The notes below the pieces were generated by a model. It searched no databases, had not been told where the DNA came from, and saw only the letters and a list, made by a program, of their open reading frames with translations. From the NCBI RefSeq assembly GCF_026151205.1, contig NC_087082.1, positions 3,128,001-3,192,000 of the forward strand: 64,000 nucleotides of DNA, in the 5' to 3' direction. Source of the DNA: Bolinopsis microptera. Taxonomy: Eukaryota; Ctenophora; Tentaculata; Lobata; Bolinopsidae. Below, one piece after another: positions 13,101-25,000 of this stretch (its first letter is position 1; each line of letters starts with the position of its first letter). A program made the translations under genes and the position numbers.

Positions 13101-15895
13101 TGAAATTCTTAATTTTGACTAAACAAATTTGGGTTTTTATGGTGAAAAAAAATCTGTTGAAACTGAAAAATTTTGGGCCCGGGAAAATTTTCCCATCTTA
13201 AAATACTGAAAATGGGACAGAGTTTTGGGAGAAAGATTTTGCAATTTTATTCGGGTTTTTTGGCTTCCAGTACTTCAATTTGGTTTCTTTACCACTAAAA
13301 TTTAACGGGAATTTTTTGGGTTTTCGGGGAAAAATTTTTAATCTTATTTTTAAAAATTTTGTTTTCCCAAAAAAATTTCACATTTGAAAGGGGACAGACT
13401 TTTAAAAATACAACTTTTTTTTGTTTTAAAAAGTTTTCCCGCAGTGGGTTTCCCCCGACAAAAATTTCAAACTTCCGCACCTAAAATGGGGGTAAAGGGC
13501 ATCTTAAGTTAAACAAAACAAATTTGGTTTAATGGTGACAAAATCTTTTTAAAAACTGAAAAATTTTTGGGGCCTGGAAGTTTCATCTTAAAAAACGGAA
13601 AAGGGGAACAGGTTTTGGAAATATGTTTTTTGCAATTTTTTCGGGATTTTGATTTCCATTTACCTTAAATTTTGGGGGTTTCGTACCATCATAAATTAAA
13701 ACGCCCAAATTTGGTTTTTTTGGGCAAAATTTTTAAATTTTGGGGGGGAAAATTTTGGGTTCTTAAAAAAAATTTTAAACATTTAAAAAAGGGGAAACAG
13801 ATTTTTTGAAAATACAACTTTTTTTTTGTAAGCTTTCTCCCTGTGGGCTTCCCCGACAGAAATCAAATTTCCCAGCCCCCTGACGTGTTATATTGCATCT
13901 TAAGTTGACTTACAAATTGGTTTTTGGGGGACAAAATCTTTTGAAACTGAAAAATTTGGTGGGGGAAAATTTTTCATCTTCAAATATGAAAAGGGGACAA
14001 AGGTTTTGGAGAAATGTTTTTGAAATTTTTTTTCGGGTTTTTTTGATTCCAGTCCCCAAAATTTTGGGTTTTCTTTCCACACCAATTTTAACTGACTAAT
14101 TGGTTTTCGGGGAAAAATTTTAAATTTTTAATCTTTTAAAATTTTGGTCTTCAAAATTTTTTTTAAACTTTTGAAAAGGGGAAGACCTTTGAAAAACAAC
14201 TTTTCTTTTTGGGAAAAGCTTTCTATTTTGTGGGGCTTCCCCCAACAAAATTTAAACTTCCACCCAATGGGTCATTTTGGCCCATCAAAATTTGACTTAC
14301 TAATTGGTTTTGGTGAAAAAAAATCGGTTGAAACGGGAAAATTTTCGGCCCGGGAAATTTTATCTTCAAAAACTGAAAATGAGCAAAGTTTTGGGAAAAA
14401 TATGATTTTCCAATTTTTGGGGTTTTTGGATTTCCATACCTCAAGGGGGTTTTTCGTACCATCATAAATTAACGGGGACAAATTTGGTTTATGGGCAAAA
14501 TTTTTTTTTTTCTGTAAAATTTTCTTCAAAAAATTTTTAAAATTTAAAAATGGGACAAAACTTTTAAAAATTTTAACTTTTCTTTTTGTTAAGTTTTCGG
14601 GGCTGTGGGTTTTCCTCCACAGAAAAGTACTTCCAGCACCTCATGTGTCATATGGCATTTTAAAATTGACTTACTAATTGGTTTTGGTACAAAATCTGTT
14701 AAAAAACTGAAAAAATTTTCGGCCCCTGGAAATTTCATCTTAAAAATAAAAAATGGGACCGATTTTTGGAGAAAAAGTTTTTTGCAATTTTTTTTCGGGT
14801 TTTTGGGATTTCCCCGAAACCTAAATTTTGGTTTCGTACCATCTTAATTAACTGTTTAATTTGGGGTTTCTGGGGCAAAAATTTTTTTTTTTAATCTGAA
14901 AAATTTTTGTCTTCGAAAATTTTTACTTTAAAAATGGGACAACTTTTGAAAATAAAACTTTTCTTTTTGGGTTAAGTTTTTCTGTGTGGGTTCCCCCACA
15001 GAAACCCAAACTTCCAGCACCTCAATGGGTTTTCATTTGGCATCTTAATTTTGACTAACTAATTGGTTTTGGTGCAAAATTTGTTGAAAACTGTAAATTT
15101 TTTGGGCCCCCTGGATATTTCATCTTAAAAAAAATGAAAAGGGGAAACAGAAATTTGGAGAATATTTTTTTGGGAAATTTTATTGGGGATTTTGTTTTCC
15201 CCAGACCTAAATTTTGGGGTTTCGTCCCAATCATAAAATTAAAATAAACAAATTTGGTTTCTGGGCAAAAATTGATTTTATCTGAAAAAATTTGTCTTCA
15301 AAAAAATTTTTAACTTTGAAAATGGGACAAACTTTTAAAAATAAAATTTTTTTTCGTTTTTTTAAGCTTTCGGCTTGGGCTTCCTCCACAGAAATCAAAC
15401 TTCCGGGCCCCTTTAAAATCGTGTCTAGGGCATTTTAAAGTTGACAAACAAATTTGGGTTTTAAAAGGGGGAAAAAAATTTGGGTTGAAACTGAAAATTT
15501 TTCGGTCCTGGAAATTTCATTTTAAAAAACTAAAAAATGGGCCCGGATTTGGAAATATGATTTTGAAATTTAAATTTGGGTTTTTTGGGACCCTCCTTAC
15601 CTAAATTTGGGGTTTCGAAACCATCACCCAATTTAAAATGATTTTTGGGTTTCCGGGGAAAAAAATGGGTTTTTTCTTTTAAAATTTGGGTTTTCAGAAA
15701 GTTTCCCCATTTGAAAATGGGACAGACTTTTGAAAAAAACAATTTTTTCGTTTTGTTAATTTTTGGCTTTTGGGGGCTTCCCCGACAAAAAAACCCAAAC
15801 TTCCAGCACCTCAACGTGTCTTTGGATTAATTTTAAATTTCAAATTTGGTTTATGGGGAAAAAAATCTTTTTTGAAACGGAAAAAATTTTTCCGG
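7126..15895 (+). repeat. Degraded, probably mis-assembled middle of the satellite array
   Basis: The same 366-bp units continue, but with abundant homopolymer expansions and recurrent identical miscalls, such as AAAAGGGG for AAAATGGG and ACAAATTT for ACTAATT, in many units. The edges of this block are abrupt: the 5' break lies within one unit at about 7,126-7,140, and units return to near-consensus at about 15,896. The recurrent, systematic errors fit poor consensus calling in a collapsed repeat better than ageing of the satellite. Open frames in this block have no coding meaning. Confidence 0.75.
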
Positions 15896-17890
15896 TCCTG
15901 GAAATTTCATCTTCAAAAACTGAAAATGGGACAGAGATTTGGAGAATATGATTTTTGCAATTTTATTCGGGATTTTGACTTCCAGTACCTCAATTTGGTT
16001 TCGCACCATCATCAATTAACTGACTAATTGGTTTCTGGGCAAAAATTGTATCTTATCTGTAAAATTTGTATTCAGAAAATTTCACATTTGAAAATGGGAC
16101 AGACTTTTGAAAATACAACTTTTCGTTTTGTTAAACTTTCTGCTGTGGGCTTCCTCCGACAGAAATCAAACTTCCAGCACCTCAATCGTGTCATATGGCA
16201 TCTTAAGTTGACTTACTAATTGGTTTATGGTGACAAAATCTGTTGAAACTGTAAAATTTCGGTCCTGGAAATTTCATCTTCAAAAACTGAAAATGGGACA
16301 GAAATTTGGAGAATATGATTTTGCAATTTTATTCGGGATTTTTGACTTCCAGTACCTCAATTTGGTTTCGTACCATCATCAATTAACTGACTAATTGGTT
16401 TCTGGGCAAAAATTGTATCTTATCTGTAAAATTTGTCTTCAGAAAATTTTACATTTGAAAATGGGACAGACTTTTGAAAATACAACTTTTCGTTTTGTTA
16501 AGCTTTCTGCTGTGGGGCTTCCTCCGACAGAAATCAAACTTCCAGCACCTCAATCGTGTCATATGGCATCTTAAGTTGACTAACTAATTGGTTTATGGTG
16601 ACAAAATTTGTTGAAACTGTAAAATTTCGGTCCTGGAAATTTCATCTTCAAAAACTGAAAAGGGGACAGAGATTTGGAGAATATGGATTTTGCAATTTTA
16701 TTCGGGATTTCGACCTCCAGTACCTCAATTTGGTTTCGTACCATCATCAATTAACTGAGTAATTGGTTTCTGGGCAAAATTGTATCTTATCTGTAAAATT
16801 TGGTCTTCAGAAAGTTTCATATTTGAAAATGGGACAGACTTTTGAAAATACAACTTTTCGTTTTGTTAAGCTTTCTGCTGTGGGCTTCCTCCGACAGAAA
16901 TCAAACTTCCAGCACCTCAATCGTGTCATATGGCATCTTAAGTTGACCTACTAATTGGTTTATGGTGACAAAATCTGTTGAAACTGTAAAATTTCGGTCC
17001 TGGAAATTTCATCTTCAAAAACTGAAAATGGGACAGAGATTTGGAGAATATGATTTTGCAATTTTATTCGGGATTTTGACCTCCAGTACCTCAATTTGGT
17101 TTCGTACCATCATCAATTAACTGAGTAATTGGTTTCTGGGCAAACATTTCATCTAATCTTTCAAATTTTGTCTTCAGAAAATTTCACATTTGAAAATGGG
17201 ACAGACTTTTGAAAATACAACTTTTTGTTTTGTTAAGCTTTCTGCTGTGGGCTTCCTCCGACAGAAATCAAACTTCCAGCACCCCAATCGTGTTATATGG
17301 CATCTTAAGTTGACTAACTAATTGGTTTATGGTGGACAAAATCTGTTTGAAACTGTAAAATTTCGGTCCTGGAAATTTCATCTTCAAAAACTGAAAATGG
17401 GACTGAGATTTGGAGAATATGATTTTGCAATTTTATTCAGGATTTTGACTTCCAGTACCTTAATTTGGTTTCGTACCATCATCAATTAACTGACTAATTG
17501 GTTTCTGGGCAAAAATTTTATCTTATCTGTAAAATTTGTCTTCAGAAAATTTCTCATTTGAAAATGGGACAGACTTTTGAAAATACAACTTTTAGTTATG
17601 TTAAGCTTTCTGCGGTGGGCTTCCTCCGACAGAAATCAAACTTCCAGCACCTCAATCGTGTCATATGGCACCTTAGTTGACTTACTAATTGGTTTATGGT
17701 GACAAAATCTGTTGAAACTGTAAAATTTCGGTCCTGGAAATTTCATCTTCAAAAACTGATAATGGGACAGAGATTTGGACAATATGAACTTTGTAGAAAA
17801 ATGTACTACACGAGACTGCTTTGATGTCTCTCAAATGTTCAAATGTTATTAATATTTGGTTTGATAAAACAATTAAACGTGGTCCATGAG

Positions 17891-17937
17891 CTACGTCATT
17901 AGTTACGTCATTAGCTACGTCATTAGCTACGTCATTG
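17891..17937. repeat. 12-bp tandem repeat, four TACGTCATT units
   Basis: Four tandem copies of TACGTCATTAGC (small variants). Each carries TACGTCA, close to the cAMP/ATF response element core TGACGTCA. Confidence 0.8.
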
Positions 17938-18450
17938 GTACACGACCACATGCAACAAGATATCAACAGTTATTGTTGAGTGTTGCACAAAGCACGTTTA
18001 TACCTGGAAGTGCCGGGAGCTGAGCTGCCTTCCAGTTAAAGAGTTAAAGAAGAAACTGCTGTTGAAAAACATAGAGATTTAAGGTTATTACTGTTTTGAT
18101 TTTCCCAATGACTTCTAGTTCGAAACATAAATTTGAATGTAGAAAATGATAAAATGGAAAATGCGAATTTGATTTGGTAATGAAATGTGATGAGAATATG
18201 TTTAACATGTTACACAGTATTAATTAAGAATGATCGTCGTATCAATTGTTATCAAAAATCTGGTTAATCAACTTCATTCATCTGTCATCAACACATTTTC
18301 AAAACAAATATTAATACTAAAACTTTGATCAAAAATCCATGAATAAAAATCAAATTGTCGAAACAGAAATTGCCTTACCTGATGAGATTATTAACATTCA
18401 TTAATAAAAGCAGCTGTAAAATACAATTATTGTTCGAAAGATTGAACAAC

Positions 18451-18456
18451 TTTATT
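18451..18456 (-). other. Candidate PIEZO polyadenylation signal (AATAAA on minus)
   Basis: TTTATT on plus reads AATAAA on minus, about 470 nt downstream of the PIEZO stop codon. It is a plausible but unproven transcript end; AATAAA arises often by chance in AT-rich DNA. Confidence 0.35.
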
Positions 18457-18861
18457 GAAATTTGTCTTTCAGTTCAACAAATATTAAATTTCTGTCCTGA
18501 ACACAATTAATGGTTTTTTAAATAATTCCGTTGACATTTTTTAGTTTTTACACCTACAGTTGAGAATAATTGCTGCACAGAATCTAAAGACGTACGAATA
18601 TAACTGAGTAACTACATTAAACCTCAAATTTACCATCAGTATAGGGTAAGGAAAATATTACGGTAAATTAGGGTTTTGATCGGTGTTTTGCTGTAATCAC
18701 CCTCATCGAACCCATAATAACAATAAGTAGATAATTAACTATCGTCATTAATTAATTATCATTAATAAACATTACAAGACATGATAAAAATTCTGAACTT
18801 TCCACAGGTCCTAACCAGAGGACTGGAGTCTCTACACGGCAGTTATAGTAGGAGGATATAT

Positions 18862-18925
18862 AAACAGTAACCACGTGACCTGGTTGGTCACCATGGTCAC
18901 GTGGTTACCATGGTCACGTGGTCAC
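18862..18925. promoter_or_regulatory. E-box cluster (CACGTG x3) overlapping the PIEZO stop
   Basis: Three CACGTG hexamers lie within about 60 bp, in a near-palindromic GGTCACGTGGTTACCATGG context that touches the PIEZO stop codon. CACGTG is the bHLH-ZIP (USF/MYC/MITF-type) binding core. Any regulatory role at a 3' end is inference. Confidence 0.5.
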
Positions 18926-19032
18926 TCCTCCTTGAGGTGCCTGTGTCGTCCGGTCCACACTATCAGGGTCTCCGGGGAGCGGTAAAGGAGGAGGAGCTTC
19001 CTGTATAATACTTGCTCCAGTACAAACTCTCC
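18922..19032 (-). CDS. PIEZO: PIEZO terminal exon (end of C-terminal domain, stop)
   Basis: The acceptor CTTCCCCAG is followed in phase 0 by GEFVLEQVLYRKLLLLYRSP, then ETLIVWTGRHRHLKEE and TGA. It aligns without gaps to the vertebrate end ([24 protein letters not shown]). The S-P-E pair corresponds to the constriction-neck residues of mouse Piezo1 (P2536/E2537, from memory). Confidence 0.95.
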   Translation of the reverse strand, partial: GEFVLEQVLYRKLLLLYRSPETLIVWTGRHRHLKEE

Positions 19033-22000
19033 CTGGGGAAGGAGGGGTTATCAGCCAATCTTGGAAAACTTTTGAAACCTTGTAACTTGTAAAAGACAAA
19101 AATAAGTACGTTCATATGCAGTTGTGTCGAGGCTTTATCAATTGACTACTAAGCAACAAATTGTCAATATAAACCGGTTTATACTGTAAGTGAAAGTGAA
19201 ACTAGCAGGTGAAAGTGAAAGTGAAACTAGCAGGTGAAAGTGAAAGTGAAACTAGCAGGTGAAAGTGAAAGTTACCTGAGCGCGAACCATCTCAGTACTA
19301 GACACGAGACTCATAATGAGATCGGGACAAGGCATCTCTTGGAAGATAATCCGAGTATGTGAGTCAGCCAACGTTAATCTGGGGGGTAATATGAAATTAA
19401 ACTTCTTGTAAAGTTTTCGCAGCGAGGTATGTTTTTAAAATCTTCGAATTTGCAAAAAATCGTTCAATCTATATAATTGATAATATGCAATTTCATAAAG
19501 AATCATCAAAGATAACACTAACCGGACGAATTTGAAGATGACAAGGACTACAGATATGTAAAGGCCGATAATACCATAACTAGCAATCAGCTGATATTGA
19601 CTGCTAACTATCCTATCAGAGAAGATGTAGAATTGAACTTTGTTTGGATTATCACCCATAGGAACTGAAGATAAGGATTTGTTAGATACATTAATTCATA
19701 CACTCGTTGTTAAAATATAACTTTACAGCTTTCATAAATAAATAGATAACGAAGTGGGGCAATGTCTAATATAAATAAGCAGTTCTATTATACATCAGAT
19801 GCTATTTGAATTTCGCAGATTCTCATAAAAAAGTTTCTATTTATTTACCCGAGTTATAAAAGGTATTGTTGGGTACAAATTTAGAATTCTGGTTAATACT
19901 CCAGTAGTAGCCGTCCCATATCGGACAATTTCTGCCCTGTATCACCTTATCTGGATCCTGTATAGAAATGTAATGTTAACAGCAAGCAACCTTGAAAGAA
20001 AGTTTTGATTTTACTCCTGATAACAACATCTTACTTAAACACCACTTGCTAGGCGATCGACGAGCGTGATGAACACATTTTCCTGACACAAAAAGATAAC
20101 GGTACGATGCTTATATCACACATTTTCTGATGAAAACGTACCGCATAATGCTGCAGTGAGAGGTCGACATTTTTGTTATTTCTAGGGTCGACACTTCCGA
20201 CTGGGTTTGGATACAATCTACGTGAGTCACTTCCTGGGATGAAGATGATTTTTAATAATCAAATTTAATCTAATCGAATTATAATTTAATAACAATATTA
20301 TAGAATAACTAATAATAATCTAATACATTGTACATAGTAATTTTATAATGTAATGATAATCTAACAATAATATTATAATGATCTTACAATATGGGGACAT
20401 TACTATTAATTTCGTGATATATTTTGGCATTTTGAAAAATTATTTCATATATCCTTGAATAATGAAAGGACGACACTAATATTGAAATATTACAAACTTA
20501 TAAGTTCTAAATAGTCATAATTAACCACAGAAATATAATGATAATTTAAGCAGTGTCACTGCTAAGTATTTTTACTAACCGATTCTCTGGCCCAAAGGAA
20601 GGTCGGTATGAGACCGCTGACGTTGAGTTTTGTAGATGTATTACAATTTTTAACCACGTTTAACAGTGCCTTTCTGTTAACGTATGGATTGCCAAAATTC
20701 AGCTCTGAAAGAATTAAAGGGTTAGTAGAGGAACTTTTTCACCAAACTAAAAAATATATTTTGGAGTATATAACGACAAAAACATCAATTATTCATCAAT
20801 ATGTCATAATATTAATATTTGTTCTACAAGATATTGTTGACAGTTAATGAATAACATGTATTGTGTATATCATATCCCAGGCACCACCACCCACCGGCAT
20901 CACCCTCGTTCAGTACCGCTATCTCCGACACCCCAGACACTATCTTCTGAGCAGTGGTAGACTCAGGTTCCCGGAGTATCGTCCACTCAAACCTCATTGT
21001 TAGGTTGAAGCCTAGCTTTTCGTTCGTCTCGTCTAGCACCGTCGTCAGGAAATTAACCGCTGAAATAAAGGTGTGTTAGTGAGACTGCAGAGAGGGCAGT
21101 AGCGAGTAGCGAGGGGAAATTGTTACCCCTGTGGAGTGAAATGATAAAAACATTCGTTAGGGTTAATCAAGATGGCTTCTGCCGTTCAGTTGACAAATTA
21201 GATTAAATAACATATTTTTACAGTTCACGAACCTGCGGGTGATATCTCCCACAGCGTCATACTATCAGAATACACGTCCAGCCGAGCAATGTCCGCAGCT
21301 TTAAACCTGTTCACAAACTCGGTGTAGTTGTTGAGTTTCATGTTAAGTGTGTCGTTACCTCCCCCTCTCCGTACATCAGCTTTCAGGTCGTTTAGAGAAT
21401 CCTCAGAGAGGCTTGGTATTTGGGTAAACTTCATGCTCACCATCGGCTGGGAAGGAATGTGTTTGTTGCAGAGCTGATATGAAACAATCAACAAATATCA
21501 TTTTGTCTCGGAACAATTTAGAATGAAAATAAAGCAGGATAATATTTTGCAGTTTCCCCAAAATAACGACAACTTATCCCAACAAATACAAAAGGTTAAA
21601 AACTTAAAAAGGAACTAAACGCTAAAATACCAAAACTTTAACACACAATACCTCCAGGCCTCCCACGGATAGAGAACAACTGAAGCCAGTGGGCGGATTA
21701 GGGATGGAGTTGGTGGTAATAACACTCATGAAGAGGAGTGGGAACCAGATGATGAGGATGAGGAGCAGGACCAGGAGCCCACCTATACCGTACTTCATGT
21801 ACGCGGGCTGCTTCTCTCCCAGGTAGTACGCTGATTCATACGTAACCTGGACAGTGGACAATTGTTAATTAAAGTGATTTTGTCTCGGTTGTTTATTTAC
21901 TTGCTGCCGTATTTGTTCAATTGCACAGTCAATTTGGTTGTTGCAGTTCAATATTGGTAAGTATCATTTAAGGACCAAAGAAAATCGCGGCGAAAGATTA

Positions 22001-25000
22001 TGTATTTGCAGAGCTTAGTTAGATGCCATATATTCGTTAACTAGCTCGTTAGTCTAGTTAGATTAGGGAGCGATAGGCGCGCCTAGCAATATATCATCTT
22101 AAACAATAATCTCAGAGTGTGTGTCTGTCTGTGTGTGTGTGTGCGCGTGTAATTTCCGAGCGGCTTAATCAAGAAAACGGTTACGGGGCTGGTTTTTTCG
22201 GTATACGGGTAAATGCCTCACAGAATGGCTAGCCTCACAGAATGGCCAAATTTGTAAATGTTTTTGTAACTAATTTTTTATAAAAGACTGGTAGGTTTTG
22301 TGGATACCATATGAAACAAAAGTCTTCTGGCAACACTTCCTGTGGTGAAATGGCCAAAATATGCCTCACAAAATTTGTTTTCAAATTTTTGAACTAAGTT
22401 TACATTTTGGTGAGAACTTCTGGCACCAGTATGACAGAAGATGTTCAAAGAATAGTATTCATCAAAAAAAACGAACATTGTTCAATATAGGAAGAAAAAA
22501 ATGCTAAAATGGCTACACGCCTCACAAAATGGCCAAAATATGCCTCACAAAATTTGTTTTCAAATTTTTGAACTAAGTTTGCATTTTGGTGAGAACTTCT
22601 GGCACCAGTATGACAGAAGATGTTTAAAGAATGGTATTCATCAAACAAAACGAACATTGTTCAATTTAGGAAGAAACAAAATGTTAAAATGGCTAAACGC
22701 CTCACAAAATGGCCAAAATATGCCTCACAAAATGGCTAAAATTTAAAACTCCTTTTATTCAATGAAACCATAAGTCTAAAGTATTCACGAGCTATTTATT
22801 ATACAATAACACCCCAGATGGAGTGTTTTTACAGCCGAATGAAGGTTATAAATCATGAAATCAGGGAATATGAACAACGCCACACAAAATGGCCATTTTT
22901 GGTGTAGGAAATTACGCCCTTTTTATTCAGTTCTAAGAAATTTCACCTATATGGGGGTGTTAACAAGGCATATTAATACCAGCAGCATGCCTGAAACAAG
23001 AGCCAAAGGTTTTAGAAAAATAAAATTTTCTCGTTTTCTTTTTTTTTGCCATTTTGTCAGGCATTTTTTCTTTTTTGTGAAATAATTTTTCACAGCTCAG
23101 TTTTTTCGTGAGTTTTAGGTTATTACCCCATTCCTTAATAGGTTTTCTAAGAACGTGTGGTGATAGAAATTTAAAAAGTATCTCCATCAACAAAATTATA
23201 GAAATTCAGATTTGGCCATTCTGTGAGGCATGTTTTTTTCGAGGAAGATTTTCCGGCCAATTTTTCTCAAAGAAAAAATGGTTATGAGATTAAATGAACC
23301 CCCGGGAAGAAAAATATGAGTGTGGGGGGGGTGTAACCCAAAAAAACCCAATCCCAGTATGACCTTTTTCAGGGTAGGAGTTGGGTTTTTTTGGGTTTTT
23401 TTTGGGTTTTTTACAAATTTTTCATTTGAAGGAAATAAAATCATGTAGGCACCTAGCAAAACAATTATCAGTACAACATCACTGTTGTGGTTCATCACTA
23501 CAACGTTACAATAGATATAATCGCTTAAATATCACCCAAAAGCAGTATTTTATTCACTGATGTGCTCAGAAGAAGTTGGCCATCCAGATATGATATCAGC
23601 CATATGTAATGCTCAGTTCGATGGCCATGGCAAATTGAGTTAGTAGGGACGCAACTCACTGATGACCTCAACCCTGACCGCAACCGGTACGAGAGGAATA
23701 AAGCCTTTCTTCTCACCTTCACGATCTCTGTTTCCGTTTTCCTGATCATCCGCTTAACGAGAAACCATGCTCTATCTCCAACTGAAAGAATCTTGCAGTT
23801 ACCATCAGCTGCATGATCACATGTGATATTAAGTGATATCTTCGCTTGTTTATGGCCCTGGAGTCGCTAAAATCTTGACTGGGATGGCATTCGATCTCGC
23901 CCTCCATTGAGGCAAACCTCAACAGCCGTATCATGATGCAGACTGCAGAGCATCACCATACACAGTTACTATTTTCGCCCATTCCTCTGATGAGTCAATA
24001 TCCTCCACTTCCTCTTCTTCATCATCTGTTCCGCTTCGTCACTCTCTGCTCCGTCAGAAGATGGTTGGAAAGCCTCTCCTTCAAAGTTACAGTGTTCTTG
24101 AAGGAGTTCTCTACCCCTTGAGACTCCCTTCTTCATAGCTTGTAACAATCTTGGGATTGAAGTATCTTTACCTCTAAATAGTTTCTCTGCCTTCGGATGC
24201 GGTATAACAAGCTTGTTGCGAGAGTGGGCAACTGTTACAGGGATCAAACTTTTGCCGAGTGCATCAAGCTCGAGGGAACGGTTTGATTTGCCCATGCCAA
24301 CCAACATATCCTTAGAACACAGATTAGTTCTAATGCCTGCATGGAGGCCTATGCGCAGGAAAGCATAAAGTTTGGTCGCAGGCATCGGATGTAAACAGCC
24401 GGGGCATAAAGTGTTGATAACTGTTGTCAGCTGTTACACTGAGAATGTACAGCATCAGACCCTCGACTGTAATAATCGCATCATCAAAATTTTTACATGT
24501 AGGCAGGTGGTCTTTCAATGGTTGTGTATAGCTTAGGTGGCCCAAGGCGTCACCGCTGGATAGAAGCTGGGTGGAAGCCCTGGCCTGATGTGAGGCTCCC
24601 AGAACTTTGAAAAGGGGTATCCTGCTGGTGCTCTCTTCCAGACACTCATCGGACAGCATGATGAAAGCCACTACCTCCGCGTGGTGAAGACTGGATACTG
24701 GACAGGGGGTCCAGGCTAAAGGCAGGACGGTCGACGGGAGACATTGAGCCCCGGAAGTTCAATAATTTGATCTATTGACTCCTTAACTCTTGGTCTACAA
24801 GAGGCTTTGAGACTCGTAAATCTTTACTGTGGATTGCACAGTAGCTTAAGAGGTGTTGGCTGTTACCCTGTTCAACCTAGTCTACTATGACCCAGCTAGA
24901 CTGGACCACACACTGGTAGTAAGGATACGGCTCCCTATGCCCGGGGTACCGGGTAACGGGGTAGTCAGGGGAAGGCCAAGGGTTAGTCCCCGCTAAAGTG

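Larger units (their letters stand above)
1012..17787 (+). repeat. Long satellite array, ~366-bp dimeric unit
   Basis: Tandem units recur every 365-366 bp; for example the same in-frame landmark lies at 1273, 2369, 3100, 3830, 4195 and 4561. Each unit has two related halves of about 183 bp. Both halves start near CTAATTGGTTT and contain TGTAAAATTT, GAAAATGGGACAGA and CTTCCAGYACCTCAAT, but they differ between these motifs. Adjacent 366-bp units from 1.0 to 7.1 kb are nearly identical apart from 1-nt indels. The array ends at about 17,787, where unrelated unique sequence starts. Unit length near nucleosome size, the dimeric structure and local homogenisation resemble a centromeric or pericentromeric satellite, but that role is inference. 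No rRNA or snRNA is recognisable in the unit. Confidence 0.95.
17788..18921. other. Unique spacer between satellite and PIEZO stop; contains PIEZO 3' UTR
   Basis: AT-rich unique sequence without a convincing reading frame. It holds a 12-bp tandem repeat at 17,891-17,937, a candidate minus-strand poly(A) signal at 18,451-18,456 and a cluster of CACGTG motifs at 18,862-18,925. The 3' UTR of the minus-strand PIEZO transcript should start at 18,921 and run leftward. Confidence 0.6.

Noticed and set aside
1012-17787. CRISPR-like array
   Set aside because: Units of 366 bp are contiguous tandem repeats without short repeats separated by unique spacers, and the window is eukaryotic.
18914-19099. Minus frame of 61 codons over the PIEZO terminal exon
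   Set aside because: Out of frame with the PIEZO terminal exon, which aligns perfectly in another frame.
19435-19522. Alternative PIEZO C-terminus from read-through of the inner-helix exon
   Set aside because: The strong donor GTTAGT and the gap-free match of the next exon show that it is intron. Read-through would only give a truncated protein.
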